Shown: piece by piece, positions 44,027 through 51,976 of the stretch
Numbering within the stretch: position 1 is the first letter of the stretch
How the letters are laid out: each line of letters opens with the position of its first letter
NCBI RefSeq assembly: GCF_006539165.1
Contig: NZ_BJMM01000006.1
Span: forward strand, 62,001-126,000
Source of the DNA: Streptomyces cacaoi
GTDB lineage: Bacteria > Actinomycetota > Actinomycetes > Streptomycetales > Streptomycetaceae
Direction: 5' to 3'
DNA: 64,000 nt
Program-made: the position numbers and the translations under genes
Notes under the pieces: model-generated
Seen by the model: only the letters and a program-made list of their open reading frames with translations
What the model was told of the DNA's origin: nothing
Databases searched by the model: none

Positions 44027-45256
44027 TCAGCCGCTGTGCGCGAGCCGTGGGGCGCGGGTGCGCTCGGCCCAGCCGACGACCGGTTTCATGGCGAGGCCCG
44101 CGAGGACGAACAGGCCGCCGAGCAGCAGCCAGCCGAGGGAACCGCCCTCGATGACGGTGGCGGTCAGGAACGTGGGGGCGATCATGACGGAGGTGGCGTA
44201 GCCGGAGAAGAAGAAGCCCTGGTACTGGCCGAGCTTGTCCGGTGGCGCCAGGTCGTACCCGAGGACCCAGGAGCCGGCCGAGAGCACCATCTCCCCGTAC
44301 ACGTGCACGGCGCCGCCCAGTACCAGGAACGCCACGGCCGTGACGACGCTGCCCGCCGCCGACGCCGCGAAGAGCGCACAGGCGGCACACAGGACGAAGC
44401 CGGCCCGGCGCACGGCCCTTATGGCGAGCGGAATGTTCGTCACCTGCCGGGCCAGCCGCACCTGGAAGGCCACCACGCTCGCCGTGTTGAGCAGGAACAG
44501 CGCCGTCACCATCCAGCGCGGTGCGTCCGTGTGGCGGGCGATCCACAGCGGCACGACGATCTCCAGCAGCACCGCGTGCAGGGCCAGCACCGCGCTCAGG
44601 AGCGTCACCAGCGCGAACGGCCGGTCACGCAGCACGGCCAGCCGGGGCTCCCCGGCGCCGTCCTCCGGCACGGGCAGCGGCGGCACCTTCGGCAGGGCCA
44701 GCAGCACGGCCGCCGCCACGAGGAAGAACAGGGCGTCCAGCACCAGGACGGTGCGGAACGCCGCGGGCGTGTCCAACTGGAGGGCGATGCCCGCGCATCC
44801 GGCGCCCACCGCCACGCCGACGTTGGTGACCGCGCGGAGATAGGCGCGGGTCTCCACGAGATCCTCGCCGTCCAGCGTGGCGGCGACGGCCGTCTGGAGC
44901 GCCGCCCTGCCCCCGCGTTCGAAAACCATGAACAGACAGGCCGAAACGGTGAATTGAAGAAAGGAACCGACGAAGAGATAACCGGCGGCGGCCAGCCCGT
45001 TGAGGGAGATCAGCACCGCCGCTGTTTCCCGTCCCCCGCGGCGGTCGGCGACATGCCCCAGGGGGATGCCGGCGATCAGACCCACGGCTCCTGCGATGGT
45101 CAGCCCCAGCCCCAACTGCGGCACGGATATTCCGACCACAGTGGTGAAATACAGCGCCGAACACGTCATGAAGGCGCCCTGTCCCATGGTTATGAACAGG
45201 GTCGCCGCCACCAGGACGCGGCCCGGCCCCGAAGCGGGGAGAAGTCGTTTCAGCAC
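44027..45256 (-). CDS. MFS exporter of the biosynthetic cluster (409 aa)
   Basis: Twelve hydrophobic segments are visible, starting VLVAATLFITMGQGAFMTCS, with loop motif GHVADRRGGR and the central LPKVPPLPVPEDG loop. It resembles MDR-type MFS proteins. It is the first gene of the minus-strand operon, so export and self-protection are likely roles. No ribosome site precedes the GTG at 45256. Instead a -10 hexamer sits seven bases upstream, indicating a leaderless message. Confidence 0.87.
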   Translation of the reverse strand: MLKRLLPASGPGRVLVAATLFITMGQGAFMTCSALYFTTVVGISVPQLGLGLTIAGAVGLIAGIPLGHVADRRGGRETAAVLISLNGLAAAGYLFVGSFLQFTVSACLFMVFERGGRAALQTAVAATLDGEDLVETRAYLRAVTNVGVAVGAGCAGIALQLDTPAAFRTVLVLDALFFLVAAAVLLALPKVPPLPVPEDGAGEPRLAVLRDRPFALVTLLSAVLALHAVLLEIVVPLWIARHTDAPRWMVTALFLLNTASVVAFQVRLARQVTNIPLAIRAVRRAGFVLCAACALFAASAAGSVVTAVAFLVLGGAVHVYGEMVLSAGSWVLGYDLAPPDKLGQYQGFFFSGYATSVMIAPTFLTATVIEGGSLGWLLLGGLFVLAGLAMKPVVGWAERTRAPRLAHSG

Positions 45257-45263
45257 GTGGACA

Positions 45264-45269
45264 ACTCTA
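45264..45269 (-). promoter_or_regulatory. Leaderless -10 element of the 14-gene operon
   Basis: On the minus strand TAGAGT ends seven bases before the GTG at 45256. The TANNNT match and spacing suit transcription starting at the start codon itself. Confidence 0.5.
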
Positions 45270-45313
45270 GGGACCGGGTGGAATTGCCAGGGAACTCGAC
45301 GGAAAGCAGCGGC

Positions 45314-45338
45314 CATTGGCCATGATGACCGCCCAATG
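45314..45338. promoter_or_regulatory. Inverted repeat between divergent cluster promoters
   Basis: CATTGG (45314-45319) and CCAATG (45333-45338) are separated by 13 bases in the gap between the exporter operon and the NUDIX gene. It is a candidate site for the LuxR-type regulator at 46167. Confidence 0.4.
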
Positions 45339-45466
45339 ACCGTGTATTTCCCCCGGGTTCGGTCCGTCCGGGGGAAGGTGCTGCCGGAAGCGGGGCCGGT
45401 CGCGGCCCTCGGGCGGGGTGCCGGGGCTGCGGTATCTTGCCTGCTGCGTAACGGAGTGGGAGGCTC

Positions 45467-46003
45467 ATGGGGTACACGCGCGGACGCCGCGTCACTCACT
45501 GTCCGTACTGCGGTACCGCTTGCGCGGAGGGCGCCGGGTGGCCGCGGGACTGCTCCGGCTGCGGTGAGACCCAGTGGCGCAACCCACTGCCCGCAGCGGT
45601 CGTCGTCCAGCCGGTGGCAACGTTGTCGGGCCGGCTCGGCGTGGTCGTGGTCCGCCGGGCGGTCGAGCCGGCCCGGGGGCGACTGGCGCTGCCCGGCGGC
45701 TATGTGGAGGTCGGGGAGACCTGGCAGGAGGGTGCCGTGCGGGAGTTGAGGGAGGAGACCGGGCTGGTGGCCTACCCCGGGCAGGTCCGCCTCTTCGACG
45801 CGTACTCCACCCGGGACACCCTGGAGATCTTCGCGCTGCTGCCGGTGCGCGACGCCCGTACGCTGCCCGACGCGGCACCGAGACCCGAGACGGCCGGCTG
45901 GCAGGTGCTGGAGACGCCCGGCCCGCTCGCCTTCGGACAGCACACGAGAGCCGCGGCCCGCATCCTGGGCGCTGCCGGGATCGGCGGCGCGGTTCCCGGG
46001 TGA
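45467..46003 (+). CDS. Zinc-ribbon NUDIX hydrolase (178 aa)
   Basis: An N-terminal zinc ribbon (C12, C15, C29, C32) precedes a complete NUDIX box from G78 to L100, with E84, R92, E93, E96, E97 and G99 in place. The zinc ribbon plus NUDIX layout recalls NudC, the NADH pyrophosphatase. In a cluster whose key enzyme is predicted to build on beta-NAD, cleavage of the pyrophosphate to release AMP is an attractive role. It is divergent from the exporter operon and precedes the regulator gene. Confidence 0.86.
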   Translation: MGYTRGRRVTHCPYCGTACAEGAGWPRDCSGCGETQWRNPLPAAVVVQPVATLSGRLGVVVVRRAVEPARGRLALPGGYVEVGETWQEGAVRELREETGLVAYPGQVRLFDAYSTRDTLEIFALLPVRDARTLPDAAPRPETAGWQVLETPGPLAFGQHTRAAARILGAAGIGGAVPG

Positions 46004-46166
46004 CCCCGCCCGCGCTGCCGGCCATGCGGCGCATCAGAGCGCTCCCGACAGGAACCGTGGTGGAAGAGAAAAGAAGCGAAATGCTGCTGAGACACAGGAT
46101 GCCCCGTACCGGATCCCCCTGCGCCGGACCGTCGAACAGACCGTCCGGTGAAGGAGGTACGGCCCT

Positions 46167-47285
46167 GTGAACCAGCCTCTCCCCGCGGTCTCCTGCGGTT
46201 CCACATATCTGAGTGAAACCGAAGTCGCCGTGTACTCCTGCATATTGGAGAACCAGCAGACGAGCCGGAAATTCCTGAACGCTCTGGCCGAGCTGGAAAT
46301 CCCCCGGGAACAGCTGGAGGCGGCCGTCACCCGGCTGAAGGAACTCGGCCTGCTGCGTTCCCACGCGAAGGACGAGGCGGTGCTGGTGCCCGTCGACCCC
46401 GATCTGGCGGCGGCCGCGCTCACCGCACCGATCCAGGAATCGCTCCAGCACAAACGGCACCAACTCGACCAGATCAGTGTCGAGTTCGGCCGTCTGCGAG
46501 CACGCTTCCTCGAAGGGCGCCGCCGCGGCACCACCGGCAACATCGAGGTCATCGCGCATCTGGACGAGGTGCGCGCCGCCTTGAACCGGGCCTCCGACGA
46601 GTGCCGGGAGGAGGTCCTCAGCAGCCAGCCGGGCGGCGGGCGCTCCCCGGAGGTGCTCCAGGAGGCCATCAGCCGCGACACGGCGCTCCTCGCCCGGGGC
46701 GTGCGGATGCGCACCCTCTACAACCACACGGCCCGGTTCAACGCGCCGAGCCAGTCGTATGTGTCCGTCATGTCGGGCCTCGGCGCCGAGTACCGGACCG
46801 TCCACGACATGTTCGGCCGACTGATCGTCTTCGACCGTGAACTGGCGTTCATCCCCGACCGGGAGGGCAGCCTGGGCGCGGTCGTCATCCGCGAGCCGTC
46901 CATCGTCACCTACCTGTGCTCGGTCTTCGAGAACGAGTGGGCGCACGCCCGGCCGTTCGCCGATGCCGCCGTCGACGGCCTCGAATCGGTGGCCAAGGAG
47001 CTGGACGGCACGATCCTGCGGCTGCTCGCCGCGGGCTACAAGGACGAGGCGATCGGCCGCAGAGTGGGGATGTCGCTGCGTACCACGCGCAAACACGTCG
47101 CCGACATCATGGAAACCCTCGGCGCCGTGAGCCGCTTCCAGGCCGGTGTCCTCGCCGCGCGCGCCGGCCTGCTGGACGAGGAGCCGGACGCTGACGGCGC
47201 TGACGGCGCGCACGGCCGCAGGGACGGGCGCGCGGGCGCGGGCGGCGACGAACCGGCCACCGGGGCCGGGGACGTGGGCCCGTAG
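46167..47285 (+). CDS. LuxR-type cluster regulator with TrmB-like N-terminus (372 aa)
   Basis: The N-terminus (residues 13-65) is a winged helix of the TrmB type (LSETEVAVYSCILENQQTS). A middle domain with VRMRTLYNHTARF and VFDRELAFIPDREG follows, as in many Streptomyces cluster regulators. The LuxR helix-turn-helix at about 285-340 reads ILRLLAAGYKDEAIGRRVGM then SLRTTRKHVADIMETLGAVS. It lies at the edge of the cluster and is the best candidate for its pathway-specific activator. I found no TTA codon in it. Confidence 0.9.
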   Translation: MNQPLPAVSCGSTYLSETEVAVYSCILENQQTSRKFLNALAELEIPREQLEAAVTRLKELGLLRSHAKDEAVLVPVDPDLAAAALTAPIQESLQHKRHQLDQISVEFGRLRARFLEGRRRGTTGNIEVIAHLDEVRAALNRASDECREEVLSSQPGGGRSPEVLQEAISRDTALLARGVRMRTLYNHTARFNAPSQSYVSVMSGLGAEYRTVHDMFGRLIVFDRELAFIPDREGSLGAVVIREPSIVTYLCSVFENEWAHARPFADAAVDGLESVAKELDGTILRLLAAGYKDEAIGRRVGMSLRTTRKHVADIMETLGAVSRFQAGVLAARAGLLDEEPDADGADGAHGRRDGRAGAGGDEPATGAGDVGP

Positions 47286-47757
47286 CGTCCGGACCGCGCA
47301 CACGGAGAACACGGCATGCGAGGCCGCGACGGCAACCGCCGCCGCGGCCTCGCGCTGTCGTACGGCGCCACGTCGTACCGGGCCTCGCCCGGCCGGGTGC
47401 GTGGTGCGGTGGGTGCGTCATCCGGGGCGCGCTCGTGGCGGCGAACGGGGCCCCAGCCGTGTCGAGTTGAGAGCACATCACCTCTGGCTGACAGGTGTGT
47501 CACGTCCTCACGGGACCGGGATCGCGGGACCGCCGAAACGTGACTGGCACACCGGGCTCCCGGCGGGCCAGGATGGGCAGCCGCCTGCGCGGGGGGTGAC
47601 GCGGACGCGGGCGCCCGGGGGTCGGTTGGGCCGCCCGGCGTCGCCGACTGCCCCTTCCTGCCGTGCGATCGGCGCACACATCCCATGAGCCGGGTGCGTG
47701 CGCCGTCCCCGGCGCGTGGCGGTCACGCAAGGCGACCTCCGAGAGCGAAGGCCAAGG
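47286..47757. other. Intergenic region at the right edge of the cluster
   Basis: About 470 bases with no defensible gene. The only functional element seen is the GAAGG ribosome site before the GTG at 47758. Confidence 0.45.
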
Positions 47758-48261
47758 GTGTCCGATTCGGACTGGGAACTCTTCCTCCGTGACATGGCGC
47801 TGTGCCTGGCGACGTACCAGGGCAGGGGCCCCGCGATGGTGTGGCCCGCACGCGCCCACGCCGTGCTCCCCGGCCTGCGCGGCCCCGACGACGAGGCGGC
47901 GGGGGAGGGAATCGGCGATGACGGATGGCGGCCCGTGCCGCCCGGCTCCGGCGCGCACGCGCTGGCCGTCGATCTGGGCCACGCCATGGGCTATCCCGTC
48001 GTCGCGTACCAACGGCTGCTGCCTGCCGGGGTGACGCTGCCCGTCGAGCACACCGGCCCCGACATCCTGCTGCTGCCGTTGCGTGGCGGAGCGCGCTGCC
48101 GCGTCGAGCGCCCCGAGCGTGCGCAGCGGCACGGCGAGGGGGTCGAACTCCGGCTGCGCGCCGGGGAGATGTTCTATGTGCCCGCGCGCCACCCCTGCAC
48201 GCTGGACGACATCTCCTCCCCGTGCCCGATGCTGCTGCTGGCGCTCCACGCCACGCCCTGA
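47758..48261 (+). CDS. Cupin-like hypothetical protein (167 aa)
   Basis: The translation shows a beta-barrel pattern with RAGEMFYVPARHPCTLDDIS near the C-terminus, which looks like a cupin second motif, and LPVEHTGPDILLLPLRGGARC earlier. The full metal-binding histidine set is not present, so it may bind a ligand without metal. GAAGG is six bases before the GTG at 47758; an upstream GTG at 47698 is less likely. It follows the cluster regulator by 470 bases and may be unrelated to the cluster. Confidence 0.6.
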   Translation: MSDSDWELFLRDMALCLATYQGRGPAMVWPARAHAVLPGLRGPDDEAAGEGIGDDGWRPVPPGSGAHALAVDLGHAMGYPVVAYQRLLPAGVTLPVEHTGPDILLLPLRGGARCRVERPERAQRHGEGVELRLRAGEMFYVPARHPCTLDDISSPCPMLLLALHATP

Positions 48262-48489
48262 CCCGGCCGCGCCTGAGCCCGTCCTCCCGTCCACCGCGGA
48301 CCCGACGCCCTCGTCGCGGCGCCGAACGCCCGAAGAGTTCTCTCCTGCCCGTTATGTTCCCCCCTCGTCTTGTTGCCGGGCACCTTGGTGAGCGGCGGAA
48401 CGCGTGGTGTGCGCACCGGGCCCGCGCCACGATCGATGCATCGGGCCCGAGACCGAATTCCCACCGGAACTCTTCCATCGGAGGCCGCA

Positions 48490-48684
48490 ATGCGTACCTT
48501 CCTCCTCTCCGTCGCCATGACGGCGATCGCCGCACCCGCGCTCTCCCTCTTCCACGGCGCGGCCGAGCAGCCGGCGCACCCCCGCGCCGCCGCCCCGCAC
48601 ACGCTCACCGTCTCCGCCGACACGGCCCACACGGCGGCCCCCGGCACCACCTCGTCCGGCGACGACGACACCGGCTGGGGCTGA
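48490..48684 (+). CDS. Small secreted peptide (64 aa)
   Basis: A short signal peptide (MRTFLLSVAMTAIAAPALSL) is followed by an Ala/Pro/Thr-rich segment and an acidic tail ending SGDDDTGWG. GGAGG lies five bases before the ATG, which argues for translation. I do not recognise the family. It stands upstream of the LuxR/SARP regulator pair; a signalling or surface role is possible but not shown. Confidence 0.6.
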   Translation: MRTFLLSVAMTAIAAPALSLFHGAAEQPAHPRAAAPHTLTVSADTAHTAAPGTTSSGDDDTGWG

Positions 48685-48943
48685 GCCGCCGGCGGGCCGG
48701 CTGACCGTGTGTCCGTCGCCGCCGTGACCGCCCCTGCCGTGGGGCGGCAAGCGGCGGGTACCGTCCGACGGACACACGATGAGCTGCGAAGATGCCGCCC
48801 GGCCCGGCTCGGTCCCTCAATCGTGTAAGTCTTCCGCGCCCCGGCGCGGGTATGGGAGCAGTGTGCGGCGGAGGCCGGCGAGGCCGCGTCGGTGCGGCGT
48901 CACCCTCTCCGTACCGAGGCCGGGAGAGAGGCCGCTCACCACC

Positions 48944-49216
48944 ATGAGACAGCCCGACACCGATCTGCTGAGAGCACTCAGTGACCGCGAACGCGAGGTC
49001 CTGGACCGCGTCCTGGAGGGGCACACGTACTCCTCGACGGCGCGCGCCCTGGGCCTCAGCCCACACACCGTCGACACATATATGCGGCGCATCCGTGCCA
49101 AGACGGGAACCACCCATCGGCTGGAGCTCCTGCGGCTCGCGATGGGCGTCGCCCCGCGGGCGGCGCCGGACGGCACGGAAGAAACACGGGGACACACACA
49201 TCCAGACAGAAGGTGA
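48944..49216 (+). CDS. Stand-alone LuxR-type helix-turn-helix protein (90 aa)
   Basis: Nearly the whole protein is a GerE-like domain: LSDREREVLDRVLEGHTYSS, then ARALGLSPHTVDTYMRRIRAKTG. It lacks a receiver or sensor domain. An in-frame upstream start at 48779 would add an Arg/Pro-rich leader, which I consider non-coding. Six bases separate it from the SARP gene, so the two regulators are probably co-expressed. Confidence 0.8.
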   Translation: MRQPDTDLLRALSDREREVLDRVLEGHTYSSTARALGLSPHTVDTYMRRIRAKTGTTHRLELLRLAMGVAPRAAPDGTEETRGHTHPDRR

Positions 49217-49222
49217 GGTTCC

Positions 49223-50800
49223 GTGGACTTCCACTTGCTCGGTCCCCTTGAGGTGCTCGACGACGGAGTACCGGTGCCGCTGGGCGGAGTGATCAGAAGA
49301 GGAGCGCTCGCCCATCTGCTCATCCACGCCAACAGCGTGGTGGCCACGAGCAGTTTGCTGGCGACGCTGTGGCCCGGTGACACGCCGCTCACCGCGCGGA
49401 AGATGCTGCAGAACGCCGTCCGCGACCTGCGCCGGACCCTGGCGTGCGAGCCCGGTTCCCAGGGCGGGGCCGTGCTGGTGACCGACGCGCCGGGATACCG
49501 GCTCCGGGTGGATCCGGACGCCGTCGACCTGCTCCGCTTCCGGCAGGCCGTCGAGCGCGGACAGGCCGAGATCGCCGCCGGCACCCACGAGTCGGCGGCG
49601 CGGGTGCTGCGGGAGGCACTCGGCCTGTGGCGGGGAGCCCCGCTCGCCGATCTCGTCGAGGACGGCTTCGCCTGGCCCGAGCTGTCCGCCTGGGAGAACA
49701 GCCGGCTCAACGCCCTGGAGGACCTGTTCGAGGCCGAGTTGGCGTGCGGACGGCACCACGCGGTCCTGGGAGAGCTGCACTCGGTGGCCGCCGCCGAGCC
49801 CACGAGGGAACGCCTCATCTGCCAGCTCATGCTGGCCCTCTACCGCTGCGGCCGGCAGACCGAGGCGCTCGCCGCCTACCGCCACTTCCGTGTCGAACTG
49901 GTCGACCGCTTCGGCCTGGAGCCCACCCCGGGCATGCAGCAACTGGAACGCGCGATCCTCGCCCACGCCCCGGAGCTGGACCCTCCCCGGCGCACCGGCC
50001 CGGTCGAGGTGACGCCCGTGCCCGGGCCCGGGGCGGAGCCGGTACGGGAGGCACCGCCGCAGGCCCGTGCGGGGCTCACCGCGGTGGGCGGACGCGCCAG
50101 CCGTCCCCGCCGGTTCAACGAGTTCACCGTCGAACACAAACAGGTCAGCCTCGTCTGGGCACGCTACGGCCTGGAGGGACACGGCCACGACCCGGCGAGC
50201 GTGCAGGACGCGCTGCGCGAGGCCGAGTGGGTCGTCCGCGAGGAGAGCGCCCGGTTCGGCGGCACCATGGCACAGGCGGACGGGCCCGTCTTCTCCGTCC
50301 TGTTCGGCCACCCCGAGACGAGCGAGGACGACGCGGCCCGCGCGGTACGCGCCGCCTTCGCGATACGTGACCGCTCCACCGGCCGGGGCACCGGCCCCGC
50401 CGCCCTGGGAGCCGATCCCGCGGGCCTCCACGTCGTGGTCGTCACCGGGGACGCCTATCTGCTGTCCCGCCCGGGGGAGGGGGACACCGCCCCACGGGTG
50501 ATGGGCGAGGCCGCGGACCGCTGTTTCCGGCTGCTGGCGCTCGCCCCGCAGGGGCAGGTGCGGGTGTGCGAGGTCACCCGCCGGGCGAGCGAGCCGGACA
50601 TCGCCTACCACGTCGGGCCCGAGCCGCCGGACGGCTGGGAAGCCGTCCGCGTCCGCAGGCAACGGCACGGCACACACGGCCAGAACGGCGCCCACGGCAC
50701 CGAGCCTCTTCGCGCGGCCGGGCCCCGCGAGTGGCGGCCGGCCGCTGCCGCCGAGGATCTGGCCGCGCACCCGGCGGCGGTGACGGCCGTGGTCAGATGA
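49223..50800 (+). CDS. SARP regulator fused to a cyclase-like domain (525 aa)
   Basis: Residues 1-90 are an OmpR-type winged helix (LLGPLEVLDDGVPVPLGG, LLATLWPGDTPLTARKML). Residues 95-250 are the BTAD domain (ALGLWRGAPLADL, RCGRQTEALAAYRHFRVELV, DRFGLEPTPGMQQLE). After a Pro-rich linker, residues 295-470 resemble a class III adenylate/guanylate cyclase domain (VSLVWARYGLEG, GTMAQADGPVFSVLFGHPET, EDDAARAVRAAFAIRD), with the metal-binding aspartates apparently missing. No NB-ARC ATPase is present. SARPs activate antibiotic clusters. AAGGTGAGG precedes the GTG at 49223. Confidence 0.88.
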   Translation: MDFHLLGPLEVLDDGVPVPLGGVIRRGALAHLLIHANSVVATSSLLATLWPGDTPLTARKMLQNAVRDLRRTLACEPGSQGGAVLVTDAPGYRLRVDPDAVDLLRFRQAVERGQAEIAAGTHESAARVLREALGLWRGAPLADLVEDGFAWPELSAWENSRLNALEDLFEAELACGRHHAVLGELHSVAAAEPTRERLICQLMLALYRCGRQTEALAAYRHFRVELVDRFGLEPTPGMQQLERAILAHAPELDPPRRTGPVEVTPVPGPGAEPVREAPPQARAGLTAVGGRASRPRRFNEFTVEHKQVSLVWARYGLEGHGHDPASVQDALREAEWVVREESARFGGTMAQADGPVFSVLFGHPETSEDDAARAVRAAFAIRDRSTGRGTGPAALGADPAGLHVVVVTGDAYLLSRPGEGDTAPRVMGEAADRCFRLLALAPQGQVRVCEVTRRASEPDIAYHVGPEPPDGWEAVRVRRQRHGTHGQNGAHGTEPLRAAGPREWRPAAAAEDLAAHPAAVTAVVR

Positions 50801-50843
50801 CGGCCCGCCGCCCCCGCCGGGGACGGACCCGCCGGAGCTGAAC

Positions 50844-50890
50844 CCGCCGGGGAGGGCAGGCCGTTCGCGCGGCCCGGCCCTCCCCGGCGG
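50844..50890. terminator. Bidirectional hairpin terminator
   Basis: The arms CCGCCGGGGAGGGC (50844-50857) and GCCCTCCCCGGCGG (50877-50890) form a 14-bp stem between the convergent SARP and methyltransferase genes. Confidence 0.8.
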
Positions 50891-50916
50891 CGGCCCGCGC
50901 CGGCCGCCGCACCCGG

Positions 50917-51705
50917 TCAGTCGGCCAGGCCGTCCGCGCGGTGCGTGATGCGGATCTTGGACTGGCCGTGCGGCAGGGCCTCCCAGTCCGCCATGAAACG
51001 CGCGGCCAGACCGTGCGCGGCGGCCAGGGCGGTCAGCGTCTCGGTGCGGTAGTAGAAGTCCTCCCGCAGCACATGGTGTTCCTCGCCCTCGGTGCGGTCG
51101 AAGGTGAAGTCGAACCAGCCGCCGGGCGCCAGCACGCGGCCGACATGGGCGAAGCACTCCTCGATCACCGACAGCGGCGAGTGCGAGAACACACTGTGCG
51201 CGTGCACCACGTCGAAGCGCCCCTCCGGAAGGAACCCGAGCGTCAGATCGCGCACCGGCGTCAGCGTCGGCAGCCGGTCCTGCAACTCCCGGGCGCGCAG
51301 CGTCTCCTGGGCCGCGAACAGGATGTCGGGAGAGATGTCGACGCCGTGGTAGTGGCCGGGCTCCAGATACTCGATGAACCGCCAGCCCGCCCGCAGGTTC
51401 CCGCAGCCGATCTCCAGCATCCGGTGCCCGGGCCGCAGTCCGTGCCCCACCAGATAGTCGAACTGCATCGCCCCCAGCGCCAGCCAGCGCTCCCGGCTCC
51501 GGCTGCCCACGGCGGCGTCCGGATCGCGGCGTGTGTCCGACCGCATGACCTCCCGGTAGTAGGCGACGTGATCGGGGGAGCGGTAGCGCAGCCACGCGTC
51601 CCGCGCGGTACGGCGCAGATGCCGCGGCACCCTGCCGGGGTGGCGCAGCGCGTACGACAGGCGGTGGCCGAGAGCGGCGCGATTGGCCGTGAGGTTCTTG
51701 GACAT
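50917..51705 (-). CDS. Class I SAM-dependent methyltransferase (262 aa)
   Basis: The SAM site is MLEIGCGNLRAGWRFIEYL, with GVDISPDILFAAQETL as the acidic loop. HSVFSHSP and LAPGGWFDFTFDRTEGEEH follow. The N-terminal 60 residues are basic and helical (LSYALRHPGRVPRHLRRT), which may indicate membrane or nucleic-acid proximity. It stands alone between convergent and divergent neighbours. The substrate is unknown. Confidence 0.85.
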   Translation of the reverse strand: MSKNLTANRAALGHRLSYALRHPGRVPRHLRRTARDAWLRYRSPDHVAYYREVMRSDTRRDPDAAVGSRSRERWLALGAMQFDYLVGHGLRPGHRMLEIGCGNLRAGWRFIEYLEPGHYHGVDISPDILFAAQETLRARELQDRLPTLTPVRDLTLGFLPEGRFDVVHAHSVFSHSPLSVIEECFAHVGRVLAPGGWFDFTFDRTEGEEHHVLREDFYYRTETLTALAAAHGLAARFMADWEALPHGQSKIRITHRADGLAD

Positions 51706-51976
51706 GACGAGGCTCGTTCTCCGTAGGGGCCGTGTACCGGCAGTCTCGGCCGCGGACACGGCGGCCGACGTCGGGTACGCGGCTGCCGTACCCGGCCCCA
51801 CCGGGCCATCCCGATGTCAGCCGATCGGATGATGTTCGTCCCGGCACCCGCCGGTATACGTGAGGGAGCACCGACGGGCGGACGACGACGAAGCGAGCCC
51901 GGGCGACGCCCGGTGACCAGGCGACGCCGGGGCGGCGGCCAGGCGACGACGGGACGGCAACGGGACGGGGGAAGCG

